Assembly (NCBI GenBank): GCA_020058145.1
Contig: JAGVEP010000095.1
Location: 1 to 10,163 of the forward strand
Direction: 5' to 3'
Length of the DNA: 10,163 bases
Origin: Phycisphaerae bacterium
GTDB lineage: Bacteria > Planctomycetota > Phycisphaerae > UBA1845 > Fen-1342
In this document: piece after piece, positions 4,504 to 10,163 of the stretch
How positions within the stretch are numbered: the stretch's first letter is position 1
How the letters are laid out: each line of letters begins with the position of its first letter
Notes under the pieces: model-generated
Seen by the model: only the letters and a program-made list of their open reading frames with translations
Database searches by the model: none
What the model was told of the DNA's origin: nothing
Made by a program: the position numbers and the translations under genes

Positions 4504-6579
4504 ATGTCTTGGCATAATGAACTTAGTGGTCGCAGTCGTTGGTCGGGGGCTTGGCTGGCGGGGCTGCTCGGCGCCGCGATTGCACCCCACACCCTCGCGC
4601 AAGGCCGGCCGGACGTAGTGTGGATGCGTGGCGGACACGCGAACACGGTCTACGCCGTGGCGTACACCCCGGACGGACAGTGGCTGGCTTCCAGCAGTCG
4701 GGATTGGACCGTCAAGCTCTGGCGGCTCTCCGATGGACAACTCGTCCGTACACTGCCCACCGGCTATCAGATTCCGGCGCTCTCCGTCGCGGTATCGCCC
4801 GACGGACAGACCGTCGCGGCCGGACGATTTGACAACCGGGTTACGCTTTGGAGAATCGACACCGGTGAAGTGCTCCGCACGTTGACGGGGCATACGGGGG
4901 CAGTTAACGCCGTGGCTTTCTCACCGAACGGGCAGATCATCGCCTCCGGCGGCGCGGACAACAAAATCAAATTCTGGAACCCCACGACTGGTCAACTCAT
5001 CCGGACGCTTTCGGGGCACACGCTGGGCGTGCGCAGCGTGGCGTTCTCGCCGGACGGCCTGCTGCTCGCGTCGGCTAGCGCCGATGACACCATAATACTA
5101 TGGAACGTCGCCACCGGGGGCGTGGTACGCACGCTGACCGGCCACACCGACGATGTCCGCACGGTCGCTTTTTCGCAGGACGGCACGACCCTGGCTTCCG
5201 GCAGCAGCGATTACAGCGTCAAGCTCTGGCGGATCTCCGATGGTCAACTCCTGCAAACGCTCAACGGTCAGCTCGGCGTGGTGACCGCCGTGAGCTTCCT
5301 GGCTGGCGATCAGAACCTGGTGTGCAGCGCGCGCGACGGCAGCGTTCGGCTGTGGCGCCTCGCAGACGGTCAACTGCTGCACGAGGTCGCGGCCCACGAC
5401 GGCACCACGGAGACGGTCGCGGTTTCGCCGGACGGTCTGACCGTCGCCTCCGGCGGCGACGATCACGCTGTGAAAATGTGGACCGCCGACACGCTCACGC
5501 TCACTCGCAAACTCACCTATCACCGCGAGTGGGTCTGGTGCAGCGTGTTCTCACGCGACGGCCAATTCCTGGCGTCCGCCAGTATGGACCAGACACTCGA
5601 GGTGTGGCGGGTGTCCGACGCCACAACCGTGCAGACCCTGGCGGGGCACACCGAAGGCGTTTACTGCGCCGTATTTTCCGGCGATGGGCGTTCGATCTTC
5701 TCCGGCAGCGGGGACCGCACCATCAAAATCTGGGACGTCGACAGCGGCGCGGAGACGTATTCGTGGACCGCGCATCCGAACGGCAGTGTCTGGTCGCTGG
5801 CCCTGTCACCCGATGGCCTGACCTTGGCTTCCGGCAGCGCCGACAACACCATCAAGCTCTGGGACCTGTCGAGCGGCACTCCGGCGTATGTCCGCGAGCT
5901 CACGGGACACAGCGGCCTGATCACCGAATTAGCGTTCTCTCCCGATGGCCAGAAACTCCTGTCCGGTTCGAACGATTTCACCGCGATCGTCTGGGACGCC
6001 GCCACCGGCACGATCCTCCAAACGCTCGTGGGACATGCTGGCGAAATCAACGCCGCCGCCTACGCGCCCGACGGCCAGACGGTCGCCACGGGCAGCAGTG
6101 ACACGACGGTCAACCTCTGGAACCCCGCGACCGGCGAGCTACTCCGCACGCTCAGTGGGCACACGCTAAACGTGCTCGCGCTGGCGTTCGCCCCGGACAG
6201 CGGAACGCTCTTCTCCGGCGGCGCGGACTGGACCATTCGCACTTGGCGCGTCGCCGACGGCGGACCGGTCAAGGTCTACGACGCGGAAACCAGTGGGGGC
6301 GTCGAGTACATCCAACTTTCCCCCAGCGGCAGCCTGTTCGCCTACGCGCGCCCCGAAGGCACCGTCGTCGTGGCCTTCCGGTACACGCGCGCTGATCTGA
6401 ACTGCGACGGCCTGCGCAACTTTGGCGACGTCGATCCGTTCGTGCTGGCCCTCATGGACCCGCTGGCGTATCAAGCCGCCTACCCGCAGTGTGAAGTCCT
6501 CAACGCCGACTGCAACGCGGATGGCGCGGTCAATTTCAACGACATCAACGCGTTCGTGGCGTTGTTGACGGATTTCTAG
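4504..6579 (+). CDS. Exported WD40 beta-propeller protein with dockerin-like tail
   Basis: A 691-residue protein. Residues 1-32 form a signal peptide: basic RSR, then a hydrophobic stretch (WLAGLLGAAIA), then a likely cut after TLA. From about residue 44 to 592 there are 13 consecutive WD40 repeats of about 42 residues, each with the GH, SPDG, ASGS and IKLW pattern. A degenerate fourteenth follows (about 593-629). Fourteen blades fit two seven-bladed propellers, usually protein-binding platforms. The C-terminus (630-691) carries two calcium-loop motifs, DLNCDG (631-636, ending at D642) and DCNADG (669-674, ending at D680), each followed by a short helix. This is the dockerin-like arrangement frequent on secreted planctomycete proteins. 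No catalytic domain is visible. It is divergent from the mre cluster and followed by a hairpin. Binding partner and surface attachment are unknown. Confidence 0.92.
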   Translation: MSWHNELSGRSRWSGAWLAGLLGAAIAPHTLAQGRPDVVWMRGGHANTVYAVAYTPDGQWLASSSRDWTVKLWRLSDGQLVRTLPTGYQIPALSVAVSPDGQTVAAGRFDNRVTLWRIDTGEVLRTLTGHTGAVNAVAFSPNGQIIASGGADNKIKFWNPTTGQLIRTLSGHTLGVRSVAFSPDGLLLASASADDTIILWNVATGGVVRTLTGHTDDVRTVAFSQDGTTLASGSSDYSVKLWRISDGQLLQTLNGQLGVVTAVSFLAGDQNLVCSARDGSVRLWRLADGQLLHEVAAHDGTTETVAVSPDGLTVASGGDDHAVKMWTADTLTLTRKLTYHREWVWCSVFSRDGQFLASASMDQTLEVWRVSDATTVQTLAGHTEGVYCAVFSGDGRSIFSGSGDRTIKIWDVDSGAETYSWTAHPNGSVWSLALSPDGLTLASGSADNTIKLWDLSSGTPAYVRELTGHSGLITELAFSPDGQKLLSGSNDFTAIVWDAATGTILQTLVGHAGEINAAAYAPDGQTVATGSSDTTVNLWNPATGELLRTLSGHTLNVLALAFAPDSGTLFSGGADWTIRTWRVADGGPVKVYDAETSGGVEYIQLSPSGSLFAYARPEGTVVVAFRYTRADLNCDGLRNFGDVDPFVLALMDPLAYQAAYPQCEVLNADCNADGAVNFNDINAFVALLTDF

Positions 6580-6613
6580 CGCTCCGATCTATCGGCTAGC
6601 TACTCTTGGCTCC

Positions 6614-6645
6614 AGCGCCGACCGCCTCGCTTGGCGGTCGGCGCT
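6614..6645 (+). terminator. Perfect 13-bp GC hairpin after the WD40 gene
   Basis: AGCGCCGACCGCC (6614-6626) and GGCGGTCGGCGCT (6633-6645) are perfectly complementary with a 6-base loop (TCGCTT). The hairpin lies 34 bp after the WD40 stop and ends 21 bases before the phoH ATG. Only two T residues follow before GC sequence, so it is not a textbook intrinsic terminator. It could work as a U-tract-poor terminator, as a 3'-end stabiliser, or as a structure near the phoH start. Confidence 0.55.
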
Positions 6646-6666
6646 TGGCCGCGTACCCTATTGCGC

Positions 6667-7719
6667 ATGGAATTGTCCGTCACCCTCCGCCAGCCGCACC
6701 GCCGGGCCGAGCTGTTCGGCCCCAACGACTGCCACTTGCGACAAATCCGGGCGGCCCTGGGCGTCCAGATCCAGGCCCGCAATGCGACGGTGCGAATCCT
6801 CGGCGACTCGCCGAACGTCGCCCGTGCCGCTGGCGTACTCGAACGGCTGCAAGACCTGCTCCGCGAGCGCAACGACCTTACCGAGGACATCGTCCGGACA
6901 GCGCTGGTCGAGGCGGAAGAGCGTGAGCACGGCGGTGATCCCAACGCCATCAGCGTCTTTGCACGCGACGTCTTGATCGTCCCGAAAACCGACGGCCAGC
7001 GACACTACATCGCCGCCATGCTCAACCACGACCTCGTGTTCTGTCTGGGACCCGCGGGCACTGGCAAAACCTACCTCGCCGTCGCGCTGGCGGTGCACCA
7101 ACTCAAGCAGGGGCACGTCAAACGCATCGCGCTGGTCCGCCCGGCCGTCGAAGCCGGTGAAAAGCTCGGCTTTCTGCCCGGCGACTTGCAGCAGAAGGTC
7201 AACCCCTACCTGCGGCCGCTGTTCGACGCCATGCACGACATGATGACCTTCGAGCAGCTCAAACGCTTCATGGTCAACGACGTGATGGAGGTGATTCCAC
7301 TGGCGTACATGCGTGGCCGCACGCTCAATAACGCGATCATCATCCTCGACGAGGCCCAGAATTCGACGCCGGCGCAGATGCTCATGTTCCTCACGCGCCT
7401 GGGCCACCATAGCCGGATGATCGTCACCGGGGACGACAGCCAGGTGGATCTCGATCCCGACCAGCCGTCCGGGCTGGTGGACGCGGTTCACCGCCTGCGC
7501 GGCTGCGGCGGAGTGGACGTCATCCGTCTGACGGAGGTGGATATCGTGCGGCACCGCCTCGTGCAGGCGATTGTGACGCGCTACGCGAATGTTCCACCCC
7601 TCGGGGCGCCCGTCTTACGGAAGTCCTATAATTCTACCGCCCGGGAGGCGACGGTCGGCTCGACGAACGACGCGCCGGCCGAAAACGTGAAGCCACCCGA
7701 GCGGAGCGACGACGCTTAG
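6667..7719 (+). CDS. phoH: PhoH-family ATPase (YbeZ-like)
   Basis: A 350-residue protein of typical PhoH-like length. The N-terminal portion (about residues 15-65, FGPNDCHLRQIRAALGV and on) resembles the KH-like RNA-binding region of the family. The ATPase core has Walker A GPAGTGKT (128-135), the VRPAVEAGEKLGFLPGDL block, Walker B IIILDEAQN (acidic D228, E229) and VTGDDSQVDL. PhoH/YbeZ proteins are linked to RNA metabolism and work with the YbeY endoribonuclease; the exact reaction is not settled. The ATG at 6667 is chosen because it starts the family-like sequence. A TTG at 6631 is in frame but lies inside the upstream hairpin. There is no obvious Shine-Dalgarno site. The C-terminal 30 residues are a variable polar tail. 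It is followed after 4 bp by the 7TM-HD phosphohydrolase, a conserved neighbour. Confidence 0.93.
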   Translation: MELSVTLRQPHRRAELFGPNDCHLRQIRAALGVQIQARNATVRILGDSPNVARAAGVLERLQDLLRERNDLTEDIVRTALVEAEEREHGGDPNAISVFARDVLIVPKTDGQRHYIAAMLNHDLVFCLGPAGTGKTYLAVALAVHQLKQGHVKRIALVRPAVEAGEKLGFLPGDLQQKVNPYLRPLFDAMHDMMTFEQLKRFMVNDVMEVIPLAYMRGRTLNNAIIILDEAQNSTPAQMLMFLTRLGHHSRMIVTGDDSQVDLDPDQPSGLVDAVHRLRGCGGVDVIRLTEVDIVRHRLVQAIVTRYANVPPLGAPVLRKSYNSTAREATVGSTNDAPAENVKPPERSDDA

Positions 7720-7723
7720 TACT

Positions 7724-10009
7724 ATGCGCCTCTTCGGCAAACGCACGGCTCGTCAAAAGGAGATTCGGCGGTCGAAGGCCGAACGCCGCCTGACGTGGTA
7801 TCACCGCGTTCTGGAACAGGTGCGGCTCGGGCGGATCACTTTTCTCGTCGCGTGCGCCGTCTTGACGGCACTCGTGGTAAGTACCGGCGAAGAGCCGCTG
7901 GCGCTCCGCGTCGGCCAGGTCCTGCCGCGCGCCATTACGGCGCGGGTGGCTTTTCAGCTCGAAGACCAGGCCCGCACGCAGGTCGAGCGGATGCGCGCCC
8001 GCGACAACGCCGAGGATTTCTACACGCTCGACGTCTCGCTCGTGCAGGATATCCGCGGCCGGCTGACCAACGCCCTGCGCATCGCGCGCGAGCAGGTTGG
8101 GGATGCGCAGAAGCTCCGCGAGCAGGCGGCCGAGATACACATTCTCTTTGACACTGCCGGCCTGGAGGACATCGCCCGGCTGGCCGCGCTGCCGGAGGCG
8201 ACGCTCTACCAACAAGCCGTCGAGCGGGCGTTGCAAACGCTGCGCCGCCAACCGCTGGTCGAACCCGGCGAGCTCGCCAACCGTCGCACCGGCACGCGGG
8301 CGGTATTGCTCGACCCGGAACAGGGCACCGACCAACCCACGCCCACGGATCGCCTCCTGTACTCGAACAACCGTGAGAACGTGGTCGCGGTGGCGACGGG
8401 CGCGGCCGAGGCTTTTCCCGCGGCGCTGCGCGAGACCATCAGGGCATCGCTGCTGCGGATCTTCCAGGCCGAGCCCGAGGGCACGTATAAGCCGCTCTAT
8501 CTCTACGACGCCGGGCGGTCCGCCCAGGCGGCGCAGGACGCGGAACAGAAGGTGCCCCCGCAGTACATTCCGATCGCGGTCGGTGATCGCCTGGCGGGCG
8601 CCGGCGCACTCTCAGCCGAGCAGATCAAGCTGCTGGCAGAGGAACACGAGCAATTCCGCGCCCGGCGCGAGTCCGATCCGGAAGTGGACCGCGGCTACCG
8701 TCTAGCGCTCGCCGCGCGCGCCCTGATCGCGTTCCTGCTGGTGCTCAGTTTCGGTAGCTTCATTGTGGCCGTGCACGCGGCCGCGTTGCCGCGCAGCCGC
8801 CGCCGCCTGGCTACCGTGGTCGCGTTGCTGTTGATGTTGCTGCTGGCGCGTACGATCTACGTCCACACGCCCTACGTCTTCCTGGCCGTTGGCGCGCAGG
8901 CCTTCGCCGTGGCGCTGCTCGCGCTGACGTCGCGCCGCGGGCCGTCGTACTCCGCGGGCGTGCTTTTGGCGCTGCTCATAACCCTGGCCACCGGTCAGGG
9001 CATGCCCTTTTTGGCCACGCTGATCGGCGTGACACTCGTGCTGTTCCTCGGTCTGCGCGACGTGCGCAACCGCGGCCGGATCATCGCGATGGGGGCCCTC
9101 GCGGCCCTCGCCGGCGGCCTCGGGGCCCAGCTCGCGGGCGTCGTGGACGGCCAGGCCTGGCGTTACGTGCTGTGGAACGACGCCGTTTGGGCCGTCCTCA
9201 CGACCCTCGCGGCCGCGTTTCTCACGGAGGGCATCCTCCCGGGCATCGAACGCGCGTTTGCCGTCACGACCAGCATGACGCTGCTCGAATGGTGTGACCC
9301 GAACAAGCCGCTACTGCGGCTGCTCGCCGCCGAGTCTCCCGGCACCTACAACCACAGCCTATTGGTCGGCACCCTGGCCGACGCCGCCGCCGAGGCCATC
9401 GGCGCGAACGGTCTGCTGACCCGCACCGGTGCCTATTACCACGACATCGGTAAGACAAACAAACCCGAGTATTTCGTCGAGAATCAGGCGCTCGGCGTCG
9501 CCAACCGCCACGACCGCCTCTCGCCCGCCATGAGCCACCTCATCATCATCGGACACGTCAAGGACGGCCTGGCGATGGCCCAGGAGTACCGCTTGCCGGC
9601 GGCGCTCCACCCATTCATTCCAGAACACCACGGGACCTGCCTGGTCGAGTACTTTTTCCACGCCGCGACGCGGGCCCGCAAGCCCGACGATCCGGAGGTT
9701 GACGACGAGCAGTTCCGCTACCCCGGCCCCAGGCCGCAGTCGCGCGAAACGGCCATCGTTATGCTGTGCGACGGCGTCGAGGGCGCCGTCCGCGCCATGA
9801 CGGAGCCCACCCCGAACCGCATCGAGGACACTGTGGCCCGCATCGTGAACAAGCGGCTGATGGACGGGCAGTTTGACGAGTGCGATCTGACCTTTCGCGA
9901 GCTGGAGGTCATCCGCAACAGCCTCGTGAAGAGCCTGTGTTCCATCTACCATGCCCGCATCGCCTATCCCACCGCCGACCAAGAAGAGCCCGCCCGCAGT
10001 GCGTCGTGA
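7724..10009 (+). CDS. 7TM-HD family phosphohydrolase, PgpH/YqfF-like
   Basis: A 761-residue membrane phosphohydrolase. In order it has a basic cytoplasmic N-terminus, one membrane helix (about residues 37-53) and a large external domain (about 56-325, the 7TMR-HDED region). A run of hydrophobic segments (about 329-505) leads to a cytoplasmic HD domain. The metal-binding residues are all visible: H544 (NHS), H573-D574 (YYHDIGK), H611 (IIIGH), H635-H636 (PEHHGT) and D683 (MLCDG). Characterised members (PgpH) hydrolyse cyclic di-AMP, so a c-di-AMP phosphodiesterase is the likely role. The external domain may sense a ligand. The gene starts 4 bp after phoH with no close Shine-Dalgarno sequence (GGAG is 17 bases away), suggesting translational coupling. 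CDG replaces the more usual ADS-type residues around D683. The assignment to the family is firm; the substrate is inferred. Confidence 0.93.
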   Translation: MRLFGKRTARQKEIRRSKAERRLTWYHRVLEQVRLGRITFLVACAVLTALVVSTGEEPLALRVGQVLPRAITARVAFQLEDQARTQVERMRARDNAEDFYTLDVSLVQDIRGRLTNALRIAREQVGDAQKLREQAAEIHILFDTAGLEDIARLAALPEATLYQQAVERALQTLRRQPLVEPGELANRRTGTRAVLLDPEQGTDQPTPTDRLLYSNNRENVVAVATGAAEAFPAALRETIRASLLRIFQAEPEGTYKPLYLYDAGRSAQAAQDAEQKVPPQYIPIAVGDRLAGAGALSAEQIKLLAEEHEQFRARRESDPEVDRGYRLALAARALIAFLLVLSFGSFIVAVHAAALPRSRRRLATVVALLLMLLLARTIYVHTPYVFLAVGAQAFAVALLALTSRRGPSYSAGVLLALLITLATGQGMPFLATLIGVTLVLFLGLRDVRNRGRIIAMGALAALAGGLGAQLAGVVDGQAWRYVLWNDAVWAVLTTLAAAFLTEGILPGIERAFAVTTSMTLLEWCDPNKPLLRLLAAESPGTYNHSLLVGTLADAAAEAIGANGLLTRTGAYYHDIGKTNKPEYFVENQALGVANRHDRLSPAMSHLIIIGHVKDGLAMAQEYRLPAALHPFIPEHHGTCLVEYFFHAATRARKPDDPEVDDEQFRYPGPRPQSRETAIVMLCDGVEGAVRAMTEPTPNRIEDTVARIVNKRLMDGQFDECDLTFRELEVIRNSLVKSLCSIYHARIAYPTADQEEPARSAS

Positions 10010-10163
10010 ACGGAAGCGACGAAGCGGCGAAAGAGCTGCGCGGGTGCCGCGGTCGTGAGGCTAGTCCGAAGTTCCTCCCCGTGCCGCCTCGATTTCCGAT
10101 GTAACCTGCTGTCCGCGTGGCGGTTGCGCGTGGGCACCCCGGGATTTAGGTACCCATGTAATA
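10010..10163. other. Right-edge stretch without a recognisable gene
   Basis: The final 154 bp contain no start that opens into a family-like protein. A GTG overlapping the phosphohydrolase stop (10006) gives a 32-codon frame ending at 10104 with no recognisable content. The ybeY gene often found after this pair is not visible here. No convincing terminator was seen. Confidence 0.5.

Noticed and set aside
6631..6666. TTG start 12 codons upstream for phoH
   Set aside because: It falls inside the loop and right arm of the 6614-6645 hairpin and adds residues not typical of the family.
6658..7554. Minus-strand open frame of 298 codons
   Set aside because: It mirrors the phoH coding sequence, which has intact Walker motifs; the antisense product resembles no family.
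7634..8335. Minus-strand open frame of 233 codons
   Set aside because: It is antisense across the phoH/phosphohydrolase junction and straddles two well-supported genes, so it is a GC-driven shadow frame.
10006..10104. Small gene from the GTG overlapping the phosphohydrolase stop
   Set aside because: It has only 32 codons, no recognisable motif, no ribosome binding site and no hydrophobic segment.

Overview
The window is GC-rich, gene-dense bacterial DNA. It most likely comes from a planctomycete of the Phycisphaerae type. This is an inference from one strong marker: a secreted WD40 protein that ends in the tandem calcium-loop (dockerin-like) tail common in that group. A second pointer is an intergenic run of AAAATCC-type heptamers, which I recall from planctomycete and cyanobacterial genomes. 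No marker gene fixes the taxon.

Left part, minus strand (about 4180 down to 180). This looks like a cell-shape operon followed by a toxin-antitoxin pair. In transcription order it holds: a 291-residue membrane-anchored coiled-coil protein with a C-terminal beta domain (4065-3190); a 55-residue single-pass membrane protein (3171-3004); a long inverted repeat of heptamers (2907-2991); mreB (2874-1834); mreC (1778-879); then a VapB/VapC-type module (822-182) with its own near-consensus promoter. MreB filaments and MreC organise the side-wall synthesis machinery. The two upstream proteins are unnamed, but their position and architecture suggest they belong to the same envelope machine. No mreD, rodA or mrdA follows mreC within the window. 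Positions 1-79 hold a compact multi-hairpin element that includes a terminator-like hairpin.

Middle, plus strand. A 438-bp divergent intergenic region (4066-4503) carries a plausible promoter for each direction. It is followed by an exported protein (4504-6579) with 13 clear and one degenerate WD40 blades and the dockerin-like tail. A 13-bp GC hairpin (6614-6645) follows it.

Right part, plus strand. A phoH-family ATPase (6667-7719) lies 4 bp from a 7TM-HD phosphohydrolase of the PgpH/YqfF family (7724-10009), which by family is a c-di-AMP phosphodiesterase. This pairing is conserved in many bacteria, usually with ybeY next. The last 154 bp show no recognisable gene start, so ybeY is absent here or starts beyond the window.

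Most of the window is ordinary housekeeping. The parts most worth a second look are the two unnamed genes upstream of mreB, the heptamer inverted repeat inside the operon, the TA promoter/operator, the element at 1-79 and the 14-blade exported WD40 protein.
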